Positions 8,758 to 17,878 of a DNA stretch of 64,000 nt are shown piece by piece. Under the pieces are notes generated by a model. That model was not told the origin of the DNA, did no database searches, and worked only from the letters and a program-made list of their open reading frames with translations. Position numbers and translations under genes: made by a program. The number at the start of each line of letters is the position of its first letter. Position 1 is the first letter of the stretch. Source of the stretch: Synechococcales cyanobacterium S06 (GTDB lineage: Bacteria; Cyanobacteriota; Cyanobacteriia; Cyanobacteriales; JAABRE01); contig JAABRE010000009.1 of assembly GCA_011391125.1 (NCBI GenBank), positions 1 to 64,000 of the forward strand, read 5' to 3'.

Positions 8758-10215
8758 CTAAAAGTCTTCTTCTGTTAATGCGATTTGCTCTTCGGGAGCT
8801 TCCGCAATTAAAGCTGACCTTCTAAAGAACCAGAAATAGGCGATCGCAATGATAATAAATACAATGACCAAACCCACAGCTAATTGGTAGGCCGGATCAG
8901 CAAAACAAGCTAATAAGGCAATGATAGATAAAATTATACCCACAAAAGCACCGGGCAATCCCAAAGGACTTTGATAAGGTCGAGGAAGATTGGGACGATT
9001 GAGTTTTAATTGAATATAACTACAAAGTACGATGGCATAAGAAATTACCGCTCCACAGACTGCCATATTTAATAAAGCCGGCCCTAGGTTGGCATCTTTA
9101 GCAACAACACTAATGATAAAAGTACAAGCTAAACCGACTCCTCCCCCCAAAATTAACGCTCTAGCAGGGCTACCATTCTTATTAGTCACGGAAATCCAAC
9201 TGGGGATATATCCGGCCCGGGAAAGGGAAAATAACACACGTCCGTAGGCATAAATAATACAGTGGAAACTGGCGATTACTCCCGATAAACAGAGGAAAAT
9301 AAAAAAATCAGCCAGGAAACCTGGTCCAAAAATTAGTTTAAACCCGTCTGCTAAAGGTGCTCCCGACAGTCCCACCGCAGCCGCTCCTTGTAGAAGTTCT
9401 CCACTGCCTGATTTTAATTCCAAGGGAATACCGGAATTGAAAGTAAAGATTAAAAAAGATAATCCTAATAAGGTGTACATCCCATTGGTTAAGGCTTTCG
9501 GGATGTCGGTAACGACGTTTTCCGCTTCTTCGGCAGCCAAGGGTAATTGTTCAATGGCTAAATAAAACCAAATTGCATAGGGTAAAGCTTTGAATATTCC
9601 AGCACCTACGGGAATCTCCGTCGTAAACCACCAAGCCGGATTAAAATTACCAGTAAGTAGTAATCCTAAACAGAAAATCAAGATAACGGCGATCGCAGTT
9701 ATTGTGGTGTATAAGCCAACTTTGAGGGTAGTTTTAACACCCAAGGTATTGATGTAGATAAAGAGGGCATAAAACGTACACCACCAAACAGGTTGGGGTA
9801 CAACGGGTACAATGGTGTTTAAATAAGCGCCGATGAAATAAACAATTACCGCTGGAGTTAACACATATTCGATCGCCTCGACTACACCGGCAATAAAGCC
9901 CATAAAAGGACCGTAAGCATAGCGAGTAAAGGAATAGAAGCCTCCCGCGTAGGGTAAAGCGGCGGATAATTCAGCAATACTGAAAACTAAACAGAGATAC
10001 ATGGTGGCCATCATCATCGTGGCGATCGCCAACCCGCCAAAACCACCACTGGCTAAACCAACATTCCAGCCGGAAAATTCACCTGAGATTACAGCCCCAA
10101 CACCCAAACCCCAAAGTAGCACCCAGTTAGCACCTTTTTTAAGCTGTCGTCGTTGTAGATATTCGCCGTCAATATTGGCGTAACGCACTACTTTTTTTAA
10201 TTTTCTTCCAGTCAT
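8758..10215 (-). CDS. APC-superfamily permease, ethanolamine permease type
   Basis: This 485-residue inner-membrane transporter has about 12 hydrophobic segments. Stretches such as GAVISGEFSGWNVGLASGG, SIAELSAALPYAGGFYSFTR and EAIEYVLTPAVIV match the ethanolamine permease branch of the amino acid/polyamine/organocation superfamily more than general amino-acid permeases. Substrate assignment rests on family resemblance alone, since no ethanolamine ammonia-lyase gene is nearby. It is transcribed from the minus strand, divergent from the PhzF-like gene; the 146-bp gap is very AT-rich. Confidence 0.82.
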   Translation of the reverse strand: MTGRKLKKVVRYANIDGEYLQRRQLKKGANWVLLWGLGVGAVISGEFSGWNVGLASGGFGGLAIATMMMATMYLCLVFSIAELSAALPYAGGFYSFTRYAYGPFMGFIAGVVEAIEYVLTPAVIVYFIGAYLNTIVPVVPQPVWWCTFYALFIYINTLGVKTTLKVGLYTTITAIAVILIFCLGLLLTGNFNPAWWFTTEIPVGAGIFKALPYAIWFYLAIEQLPLAAEEAENVVTDIPKALTNGMYTLLGLSFLIFTFNSGIPLELKSGSGELLQGAAAVGLSGAPLADGFKLIFGPGFLADFFIFLCLSGVIASFHCIIYAYGRVLFSLSRAGYIPSWISVTNKNGSPARALILGGGVGLACTFIISVVAKDANLGPALLNMAVCGAVISYAIVLCSYIQLKLNRPNLPRPYQSPLGLPGAFVGIILSIIALLACFADPAYQLAVGLVIVFIIIAIAYFWFFRRSALIAEAPEEQIALTEEDF

Positions 10216-10361
10216 GTTTATTAAAAAAATTTTTTAGATCAGAGCATATTATAAAGAGAATGCTCTAATTTTGAACGAGATTTTAACATTAATTAATAAT
10301 TAAATTTAGTTATTATAGGTAAATTATTTTATAATAATATCATTAATTAATAAGAACGAAC

Positions 10362-11276
10362 ATGAGCTATAAATATTATTGGTGTGATGTTTTTACTGAG
10401 GAAATATTTGGCGGCAATCCTTTAGTCGTTTTTCCGAATGCGGAGGGACTTTCCACGGCAAAAATGCAACAAATAGCGAGGGAATTTAATATTTCTGAAA
10501 CAGTATTTGTTTTTCCCCCTAAAAACCCAAAAAATACTCGTTGTTTGCGTATTTTTACCCCAAATTCAGAAATACCTTTTGCGGGCCATCCTACGGTAGG
10601 AACAGCTTATATTTTAGGTTTAATATCAGCTATTCCCTTAGAAAATGACCTTACCAAAATCATTTTGGAAGAAAAAATAGGAGAAATTCCTGTTAGTATT
10701 ATCAGTAAAAATGGCAAACCAATTTATACTCAACTTAGTGCTTCTCAACTGCCAGAAATAGGAAAAAATCCTCCTTCGGTAAATATTTTAGCCGAATTAC
10801 TTAGCTTAGAAACCACTGATTTATTACAGGAAAAAGACCATCCTCAAGCCATTTCCTGTGGACTTCCTTTCCTGTTTATCCCCTTAGTTAATCAAAATGC
10901 CCTCAAAAAAGCCCAACTTAAACGAGAAATTTGGGTCAAAGAATTATCCAATTATTGGGCACCTCATTTATTCCTATTTACCTATGAAACTGAATTACCA
11001 AATAGTAAAATTAGCGCTCGAATGTTCGCTCCGGGGTTAGGCATTGATGAAGACCCCGCCACCGGTTCAGCGGCCACAGCTTTAGCGGGTTATTTAGCAA
11101 CACGAGATCGCACTGTTGACGGAACTTTACATTGGCAAGTAGAGCAAGGATTTTTCATGGGAAGGCCAAGTATTCTACAGGTTGAAGCTGATAAAAAACA
11201 AGGCGAAATTACTGAAATTCGAGTGGGAGGAACATCAGTTTTAGTTAGTGAAGGAAAATTAACAATTAATAATTAA
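10362..11276 (+). CDS. PhzF-family isomerase-like protein
   Basis: This 304-residue protein belongs to the PhzF/YddE family of epimerase-like two-domain enzymes. Family signatures are [16 protein letters not shown] at the N-terminus, the catalytic-Glu region [18 protein letters not shown] and the C-terminal phosphate-binding loop [18 protein letters not shown]. Such proteins are widespread and usually not involved in phenazine synthesis; the substrate is unknown. Its 3' end overlaps the convergent downstream gene by 4 bases. Confidence 0.88.
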   Translation: MSYKYYWCDVFTEEIFGGNPLVVFPNAEGLSTAKMQQIAREFNISETVFVFPPKNPKNTRCLRIFTPNSEIPFAGHPTVGTAYILGLISAIPLENDLTKIILEEKIGEIPVSIISKNGKPIYTQLSASQLPEIGKNPPSVNILAELLSLETTDLLQEKDHPQAISCGLPFLFIPLVNQNALKKAQLKREIWVKELSNYWAPHLFLFTYETELPNSKISARMFAPGLGIDEDPATGSAATALAGYLATRDRTVDGTLHWQVEQGFFMGRPSILQVEADKKQGEITEIRVGGTSVLVSEGKLTINN

Positions 11277-11851
11277 CAATTGTCCACTGTTAATTCCATT
11301 TTTTCTTCTTGTTTAAATAGCTCAGGAGTTTGGATTACAAAAGGTAAACAAGCTCCTTGTAATCCTTTTTTAATGCGTTCGGGGCTATTTTCAAATAAGA
11401 CAAAAAAGGGATAAATTTGCGCTGCTCCTTCACTTAACATATGTTCATCACAACGAGGCATTAACCATTCATAATCATGAGCTAATAATACCTGAGTTTC
11501 TCGCCAGCGACCAAGAAAATGAGATAAATCTTCATTCGGTTTATGAATAAAAATCAGAATTTCTACTCCTAATTTAATTTTCCATTCTGGATCACACATT
11601 AAAATAGCGATATCACAGGATAACATCTGTGCTTCCATATAATTAGTAGTAACAAAACTATCGTTATTCATCTGTTTATGATAACGAATTTTTGCTACAG
11701 GTAGGGGAATTGTAACGACACTTTCACTAGCACGACGCATACTCGGAATCATCTCTAAATAGGGACGATGCTGTTTTAAAAGCGGGATAACGGAGCTTCG
11801 ATTGCTGTATTCCGCTAATAATATTTCATAATCAGATTGTTTGACAGACAT
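11273..11851 (-). CDS. Conserved hypothetical protein
   Basis: I do not recognise a named family for this 192-residue soluble protein. It has no signal peptide or membrane segment. A region EILIFIHKPNEDLSHFLGRW in the middle and MPRCDEHML further on look conserved in character. It lies just downstream of the pil cluster on the same strand side but is separated from pilC by about 150 bases of repeats, and it overlaps the phzF-like gene tail-to-tail by 4 bases. A role in pilus function would be speculation. Confidence 0.6.
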   Translation of the reverse strand: MSVKQSDYEILLAEYSNRSSVIPLLKQHRPYLEMIPSMRRASESVVTIPLPVAKIRYHKQMNNDSFVTTNYMEAQMLSCDIAILMCDPEWKIKLGVEILIFIHKPNEDLSHFLGRWRETQVLLAHDYEWLMPRCDEHMLSEGAAQIYPFFVLFENSPERIKKGLQGACLPFVIQTPELFKQEEKMELTVDNC

Positions 11852-11872
11852 TCTTAATTACATCCTAATTTT

Positions 11873-12000
11873 AATAAGTAATAATTGATAATTAATAATT
11901 AATAATTAATAAAAGAATAACTATCAACTATCAACTGTCAACTATATTTTGATAATTGATAATTAAAAAAAGAATAACTATCAACTGTCAACTATCAACG
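11873..12000. repeat. Heptamer tandem repeats downstream of pilC
   Basis: Units like TAATTGA and TATCAAC repeat, and the block containing AGAATAACTATCAACT occurs twice, suggesting a local duplication. It lies between pilC and the 192-residue hypothetical gene. Confidence 0.65.
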
Positions 12001-12005
12001 GTTTT

Positions 12006-13226
12006 TTAGCCAAGTGCTTCAAATATTTTGAACATTGGTAAATACATCGATAGCAAAATCACACCAACTAATCCGGCGATCGCCACCATCATTAAAGGTT
12101 CAAGGACACTGGTTAAAGCTTTAACCGCTTGTTCCACCTCATCCTCGTAGAAATCTGCTACTTTCATCATCATGCTATCTAATTCTCCAGTTTCCTCACC
12201 AATGGTCATCATTTGTAAGGCCAAAGGAGGGAAAACCGCTGCTCTTTCCAAAGCAACACTTAACATTCCTCCTTCTTGAATTTCCCTTTTCGCTCCGGCG
12301 ATCGCATTAGCAATAATCACATTACCAGAGGTTTCTTGTACAATGTCCAAACAGTTAAGAATTGGTACACCAGAACGGGTTAAAGTACCAAAAACGCGAC
12401 AAAAACGAGCCACAGCGGATTTTTCGTTTAAGTCACCAAATAAGGGTAATTTGAGCAATAACTGGTCAATTTGTAACTGTCCCATGGGAGTAGCATAATA
12501 TTTTTTAATTACAAATACTGACCCCGGAAAAGAACCAATAATCGGGATAATAGCCGGACTACGCATAACCGCACTAATATTCAGCATAATTTGGGTTAAC
12601 AAGGGCAATTCCACCCCTAAACCCTCAAAAATGCCCGCAAATACGGGAATGAGAAACATGGTCATGGCAAAGAAAACTAAGACGGCGAGAGAACCAACGG
12701 CCACAGGATAGGCCATCGCTGATTTAATCTGGTTTTGTAACCTGGCCATATCTTCCAAAAGTGTGGCTAGACGGTTTAAAACTTCATCTAAAACCCCACC
12801 CACTTCGCCAGCTTGAATCATACAGACATATAGTTTGTCGAATACTTCAGGGTGTTTAGCCATCGCATCCGAGAGATTATTTCCCTCTTGAACTTCCGCA
12901 TTAATTGCGGTGAGAGCTTTTCTTAACTTGGGGTTACTTGCTTGTTCACCCAATACGCCCAAACAGCGAACAATGGCGACCCCAGCATTAATCATTACCG
13001 AAAATTGACGGGAGAAAACGGCTTTATCTTTAACCGTCACTTTCGCCATCATTAATTCAAATTGAGCTAAATAGACATCTAAATCAATGCCCGCCGGAGC
13101 AATTTTACCGACAGCAGGGTAGCGATTACTGAGGATACTACGAGCAACTTCAGGGGAATTTGCTTCTATTTTTTCTTTTTTCGCTTTTCCAGTACGATCA
13201 CGAACATCAGCAACATAAATAGGCAT
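12006..13226 (-). CDS. pilC: Type IV pilus inner-membrane platform protein PilC
   Basis: This 406-residue protein has two homologous T2SF domains, each followed by membrane segments (about residues 170-195, 220-240 and 375-400). The hallmark segments FSRQFSVMINAGVAIVRCL and FCRVFGTLTRSGVPILNCL mark the two halves. PilC anchors the pilus ATPases to the inner membrane and is needed for motility, adhesion and often DNA uptake. It is the last gene of the pilB-pilT-pilC set, separated from pilT by 267 bases of heptamer repeats, so co-transcription through the repeats is likely but not proven. Confidence 0.95.
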   Translation of the reverse strand: MPIYVADVRDRTGKAKKEKIEANSPEVARSILSNRYPAVGKIAPAGIDLDVYLAQFELMMAKVTVKDKAVFSRQFSVMINAGVAIVRCLGVLGEQASNPKLRKALTAINAEVQEGNNLSDAMAKHPEVFDKLYVCMIQAGEVGGVLDEVLNRLATLLEDMARLQNQIKSAMAYPVAVGSLAVLVFFAMTMFLIPVFAGIFEGLGVELPLLTQIMLNISAVMRSPAIIPIIGSFPGSVFVIKKYYATPMGQLQIDQLLLKLPLFGDLNEKSAVARFCRVFGTLTRSGVPILNCLDIVQETSGNVIIANAIAGAKREIQEGGMLSVALERAAVFPPLALQMMTIGEETGELDSMMMKVADFYEDEVEQAVKALTSVLEPLMMVAIAGLVGVILLSMYLPMFKIFEALG

Positions 13227-13236
13227 AATTTTAGTG

Positions 13237-13463
13237 GATAGTTAATAGTTGATAGTTAATAGTTAATCGTTGATAGTTGATAGTTGATAGTTAATAGTTA
13301 ATCGTTGATAGTTAATAGTTAATAGTTGATAGTTGATAGTTGATAGTTAATAGTTGATAGTTGATAGTTAATAGTTGATAGTTGATAGTTATTACCTAAA
13401 AACCTATTACCTATTACCTATTACCTATTACCTAAAAACCTATTACCTAAAAACCTATTACCT
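13237..13463. repeat. Long heptamer repeat tract between pilT and pilC
   Basis: About twenty near-perfect units of GATAGTT/AATAGTT (13237-13392) are followed by ACCTATT-type units and ACCTAAAAACCTATT blocks (to 13463). It resembles the short tandem repeats known from cyanobacterial intergenic DNA. It has no dyad or spacer structure, so it is not a CRISPR array. Confidence 0.85.
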
Positions 13464-13493
13464 GACTTGGTGCAATTCGTCTAATAATTGAAT

Positions 13494-14597
13494 TTATTTA
13501 CGTTTAGCAGTAGCAGACAGGGGAGTCACACCAATTAAACGTTGTAATTCGTCGGGTTTACTACTCTTACTTAAAGCTTCTTCCATGGACAAACTACCAG
13601 CTTTCACATAATTAGCTAAAGCTTGTTCCATGGTTTGCATTCCTAATTTACTTCCAGTTTGAATAGCAGAATACATTTGGGAAATTTTACCTTCGCGAAT
13701 TAAGTTAGAAATAGCAGGAGTAACGACCATGATTTCTTGACACATAACCCGTCCAAATTCTCCGGGTTTCGGATTATGTTTTTTCGCTAAACATTGGCTA
13801 AATACCGCCAAAAGAGAAGTAGATAATTGAGAACGAACTTGGGGTTGTTGTTCGGGAGGAAATACGTCTAAAATACGGTCAACTGTACCAGCAGCTGAAT
13901 TGGTGTGTAAAGTTCCCATCACTAAGTGACCAGTTTCTGCGGCGGAAATTGCCAAACCAATAGTTTCTAAATCCCGCATTTCACCCACCAGAATAATATC
14001 AGGATCTTCCCGTAAAGCTGATTTTAAAGCATTGGAAAAACTCTTCGTATCCTCACCTTTTTGTCTTTGGTGAAACAGACTTTTAATATTAGGAAAAACA
14101 TATTCAATGGGGTCTTCTACTGTTAAAATATGTTCACTTCTGGTACGATTAATTAAGTCTAACATAGCCGCCATCGTGGTAGTTTTACCTGAACCAGTTT
14201 GACCAGTTACTAACACCATTCCCCGAGGACGTTCGGACATTTCGCGCACAATTGGAGGCAAACCCAACATATCAAAATTAGGAATTTTGGAAGACAAAGC
14301 CCTTAAACAAGCGGCATAGCAGCCCCTTTCTTTATATACATTAACCCGAAAACGAGCTAAACCTTTTACACCATAAGAACAATCTAACTCCCAATTCTGC
14401 TCTAAATCTTTACGTTGGGTATTATTAAGCATACTAAAGATTAATTTTTGGCTTTCTTGGGGAGTTAAAGGTTCTTCTCCAATGGGTCCAAGTTTACCAC
14501 TAATGCGAAAATAAATAGGAGCACCCGCTTGAATGTGCATATCAGACCCACCCATTTCTACTAACTGCTCCATTAAGTCTTCGATCATTAATTCCAT
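13494..14597 (-). CDS. pilT: Type IV pilus retraction ATPase PilT
   Basis: This 367-residue hexameric ATPase powers pilus depolymerisation, which drives twitching or phototactic motility. Visible motifs are Walker A GQTGSGKTTTMA, the Asp box VEDPIEYVFP, Walker B IILVGEMRD and the His box TGHLVMGTLHTNSA. I place the start at ATG 14597 because AAGGAGAACC directly precedes it; an upstream ATG at 14654 would add 19 residues unlike PilT. It lies 87 bases after pilB and before pilC. Confidence 0.95.
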   Translation of the reverse strand: MELMIEDLMEQLVEMGGSDMHIQAGAPIYFRISGKLGPIGEEPLTPQESQKLIFSMLNNTQRKDLEQNWELDCSYGVKGLARFRVNVYKERGCYAACLRALSSKIPNFDMLGLPPIVREMSERPRGMVLVTGQTGSGKTTTMAAMLDLINRTRSEHILTVEDPIEYVFPNIKSLFHQRQKGEDTKSFSNALKSALREDPDIILVGEMRDLETIGLAISAAETGHLVMGTLHTNSAAGTVDRILDVFPPEQQPQVRSQLSTSLLAVFSQCLAKKHNPKPGEFGRVMCQEIMVVTPAISNLIREGKISQMYSAIQTGSKLGMQTMEQALANYVKAGSLSMEEALSKSSKPDELQRLIGVTPLSATAKRK

Positions 14598-14684
14598 TTT
14601 TGGTTCTCCTTTTTTGACTATTTTATTATTATTAAATAGGTGAATAATTAACAATTATTCATTTTTACTTCTTACTTTTTACTT

Positions 14685-16676
14685 CTATCCAAAACGAGGA
14701 GTTAAACAATAGGGACAATCAATCCATTCTTGTTGAGCTTCCGCTCCACAAGTGCGGCAAGTTAAAGAACTCTTGCGTTGTGCTTTCAACTCTGATTCCA
14801 AACCAGAATCGGTGAAAGTCACCCTTTCTACTTCCTCTAGTGTAGTATGCCCTTCTTTGACTAAATTCAAGCTATAGGCCAATAAAGTTACCATTCCCTC
14901 TTCCACCGCTGCTTCTTTAATGGTATCAGTGGTCGCTCCTTGGTTAATTAAAGAGGCTAAACGTTCTGTAACTTTCATGACCTCATAAACCCCAACCCTT
15001 CCTTTATAACCTCCTCCGTTACATTTAGGACAGAGAGTACCTTTGGCTCTTGCTTCTTTGATTTCATCTGCTGTTAAAGTATTCGCTTTATAAAGGGTAA
15101 TTTCTGCGTCTCCAGAACTGGTAAAACCAAAGCGGTTTAATTCTTCTTTGCTGGGTTGATAAGCTACTTTACATTGACCACAAACCCGACGCATTAAACG
15201 TTGTGCTAATACTCCTAATAACGCTCCAGATACCATGAAAGGTTCAACGCCCATTTCATCCAAACGGGCGATCGCCCCTGCTGCGTCGTTAGTATGTAAA
15301 GTGGTTAAAACTAAGTGACCAGTTAAAGCAGCTTCGATCGCCGTTTTAGCGGTTTCCTTATCCCGAGTTTCACCGACGAGAATAACATCGGGGTCCTGAC
15401 GCATAAAAGCGCGCAGAATACTGGAAAAATCCATCCCCTTCTCGCGAATTACCTGCACCTGGGTAATACCAGGTAAAGAGTATTCAATGGGGTCTTCAGC
15501 GGTACTAATGTTAACACCGGGGTGATTACGTTCAGCTAAAACCGAATATAAACTGGTGGATTTGCCCGAACCCGTGGGACCGGTTACCAAAAATAGACCA
15601 AAAGGACGGCCGGCCAATTCCCTGACAATTTCTAAAGTTTCCTTACTACTAATGAGGAAATCTAAACCCAATTGAGTGGAAGAGTTATCCAAAATCCGCA
15701 AACAAACTTTTTCGCCATAACGACTGGGTAAAGTATTAACCCTAAAATCCACCTTTCTACCTTGGAAAATACGGCGAATTTTGCCATCTTGGGGGGAGCG
15801 ACGTTCGGCAATGTCCATATCGGCCATAATTTTAAAACGAGCTACCGCTGCGGGAATAATTTTTTTTGGCAAAGGGGGAAATGCTTGGACTAAAATTCCA
15901 TCCTTGCGAAAACGAACCCGCAAACTTTCTTCTTGGGGTTCCACGTGGATATCCGAAACCCCTTCTTGGAGACCTTTGGCGAGAATTTTATTAACCAAAG
16001 CAATGATCGGAGCATCATTAGCACTATTGGAAGTGAGGTCTTCACCATCGTCGTCTTCAACTTCTTCCAAATTGGTGTTGCCCAAATTTACCAATTCACT
16101 GGAAACATCAACCTGCTGATCTAATTTTTTTCTTTCCTCATCTTTTATTTTTAAATCAATATATTTATCAATTAACTCTTGAAAATCTTCAGCGGTCATA
16201 ACCCGTCGTTGAAAATCAATATTTTGATTTCTCAGTAGGCGTTTTAGTTCATCTTGAGCGGCTAAGTTGTTAGGATTAACCATTCCCACAATCAGCAGAT
16301 TCTCATTTTTGCTTAAGGGCAAAATCTGATAACGACGACAAATATCCACCGAAACTAAACTGCCTAATAATTCAGGGGTTTGGTTATCTTCTTCGGCGCT
16401 AATTTCAGGATCGAAACATTCCACACCATAGAGAATTTTTAACTCAAATAAACGGGTATTTTTGTATTGTCTCTGTAATTCTGGAGTTAATTCTCGGCCG
16501 GTTATCTGCTGCAATACTTCAACCAAAGGACGGCCTGATTTGCGAGTTTCGATCAAGGCCTTGCTCATTTCTTCCCGATCCACAAAACCTGATTGAATCA
16601 GTTTGTTACCAAAGGGGGAGAAATCATTTCTCAGAGCTAAAGCTCGATTACGTTTCATTGATGAAAAGTTAGTCAT
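14685..16676 (-). CDS. pilB: Type IV pilus extension ATPase PilB
   Basis: This 663-residue GspE/PilB-family ATPase drives pilus assembly. An N-terminal MshEN-type region (about 20-180) precedes the ATPase core with Walker A GPTGSGKSTS, AEDPIEYSLPG, Walker B VILVGETRD and the His-box region LTGHLVLTTLHTNDA. A zinc-binding tetra-cysteine segment (CGQC and CPKC) is present, as expected for PilB. Unusual is a second C-terminal zinc-ribbon-like tail with CRTCGAEAQQ and CPYC after the normal end, which adds about 30 residues. It is the first gene of the pil cluster. Confidence 0.95.
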   Translation of the reverse strand: MTNFSSMKRNRALALRNDFSPFGNKLIQSGFVDREEMSKALIETRKSGRPLVEVLQQITGRELTPELQRQYKNTRLFELKILYGVECFDPEISAEEDNQTPELLGSLVSVDICRRYQILPLSKNENLLIVGMVNPNNLAAQDELKRLLRNQNIDFQRRVMTAEDFQELIDKYIDLKIKDEERKKLDQQVDVSSELVNLGNTNLEEVEDDDGEDLTSNSANDAPIIALVNKILAKGLQEGVSDIHVEPQEESLRVRFRKDGILVQAFPPLPKKIIPAAVARFKIMADMDIAERRSPQDGKIRRIFQGRKVDFRVNTLPSRYGEKVCLRILDNSSTQLGLDFLISSKETLEIVRELAGRPFGLFLVTGPTGSGKSTSLYSVLAERNHPGVNISTAEDPIEYSLPGITQVQVIREKGMDFSSILRAFMRQDPDVILVGETRDKETAKTAIEAALTGHLVLTTLHTNDAAGAIARLDEMGVEPFMVSGALLGVLAQRLMRRVCGQCKVAYQPSKEELNRFGFTSSGDAEITLYKANTLTADEIKEARAKGTLCPKCNGGGYKGRVGVYEVMKVTERLASLINQGATTDTIKEAAVEEGMVTLLAYSLNLVKEGHTTLEEVERVTFTDSGLESELKAQRKSSLTCRTCGAEAQQEWIDCPYCLTPRFG

Positions 16677-16997
16677 AAAGCAAGCTAAATAAATTTACCT
16701 AAAAATTATTCTTTTTTGCAACTGAAAATTAATTCTAAAGCGACCACAGTTTTGTTGAGTAAAGAATAAACGTAATTCACTCAGAAGAGAGTTTTTTTTC
16801 AGCCGTATCTTTATCATATCGCCAAAAAAGTTCTCTACAATTAAGATCATAACTGTAATTGGCGAACTATTTTTTATAGTTTGTGATTACCGATTCGTGT
16901 TAAATTTGGTTAGACTATCTAGTGACAATTTCAAGTCTCTTGATCCACCTTTTCAAGAGGGAATCAACTTCAGAATAAGTTTACATTAACTGACATT
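16677..16997. promoter_or_regulatory. Divergent control region of pilB and grpE
   Basis: This 321-bp region separates divergent pilB and grpE and must hold both promoters. No CIRCE element (TTAGCACTC-N9-GAGTGCTAA) is seen. A GAGT/ACTC dyad around 16756-16782 is weak. No small gene is apparent. Confidence 0.4.
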
Positions 16998-17792
16998 ATG
17001 AGTGAAGCACAAAAACAACCAGAAACAATTATAGACAATAGCCAAGAATTACCAGTTTCTCAAGATGGGGTTGAGATTCAGGAATCAATTGAGGCTCAAA
17101 CTCCCTCCTTTCAAGAAAATAATGAACCCGAGAACAAGCAAGCATCTAATCTGACCGAGGAAACCAGAGCAACAGCAACAACAGAAGATGGAGACAATTT
17201 AAGCCCAAGTTTTGACGACTGGGAATTAGTTATCGATACTTTACAACAAGAAAATGCGGCACTCAAAGGCCGGCTAGAAGAACAAGTTAAACAAACTGAC
17301 CAGTTTAAACTTCAATTTGTCCGTAATGCGGCGGATTTTGAAAATTTCCGTAAACGAACCGAAAAAGAAAAGGAAGAATTAGAATATCAAGTTAAAAAGA
17401 AAACTATTACGGAATTACTTGGTGTTATTGACAATTTCGAGCGGGCGAGAACTCAAATTAAACCCACCACCGAGGGAGAAACTACCATTCATAAAAGCTA
17501 TCAGGGAGTTTACCGTCTCCTAGTTGATAGTTTGAAACGCATTGGTGTTTCAGCCATGAAACCAGAAGGCGAACTATTTGATCCGAATCTACATGAAGCC
17601 GTTATGCAGCAGGAAACCAATGATTACCCCGAAAATACGGTCATGGAACAATTCCAACGGGGCTATTTGTTAGGCGATCGAGTTTTACGTCATGCCATGG
17701 TTAAAGTGGCAACGCCGGCGGAAGATGAACCAATGCCCGAATCGGAAACGCCATCCACCGTTGAAACCGAAGCAACGGTAACTGAGGTTTAG
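16998..17792 (+). CDS. grpE: Nucleotide exchange factor GrpE
   Basis: This 264-residue co-chaperone releases ADP from DnaK. The N-terminal 70 residues are acidic and disordered, then a long coiled coil (about 80-140) includes FVRNAADFENFRKRTEKE, followed by the beta-wing domain with GVSAMKPEGELFDPNLHEAV and GYLLGDRVLRHAMVKVA. It is longer than E. coli GrpE because of acidic tails at both ends, as is common in cyanobacteria. It heads a grpE-dnaK-dnaJ-tusA-rsgA run. Confidence 0.95.
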   Translation: MSEAQKQPETIIDNSQELPVSQDGVEIQESIEAQTPSFQENNEPENKQASNLTEETRATATTEDGDNLSPSFDDWELVIDTLQQENAALKGRLEEQVKQTDQFKLQFVRNAADFENFRKRTEKEKEELEYQVKKKTITELLGVIDNFERARTQIKPTTEGETTIHKSYQGVYRLLVDSLKRIGVSAMKPEGELFDPNLHEAVMQQETNDYPENTVMEQFQRGYLLGDRVLRHAMVKVATPAEDEPMPESETPSTVETEATVTEV

Positions 17793-17811
17793 TCCTAATT
17801 AAATTACCGAA

Positions 17812-17839
17812 GGAATTTGGTTTTTTTTGACCAAATTCC
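17812..17839 (+). terminator. Hairpin between grpE and dnaK
   Basis: GGAATTTGG (17812-17820) pairs with CCAAATTCC (17831-17839) around a T-rich loop. With no T run after it, it may be an attenuator, a processing site or an mRNA stabiliser rather than a terminator. Confidence 0.5.
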
Positions 17840-17878
17840 TCCCTCGAAAATAAACTTTATTAATTATGATTACTGGTT

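Noticed and set aside
13237-13463. Regular repeats resembling a CRISPR array
   Set aside because: The units are 7 bases, directly tandem and without unique spacers; no cas gene is nearby.
16741-16800. Possible CIRCE or heat-shock operator before grpE
   Set aside because: Only a weak GAGT/ACTC dyad is visible; the TTAGCACTC-N9-GAGTGCTAA pattern is absent.
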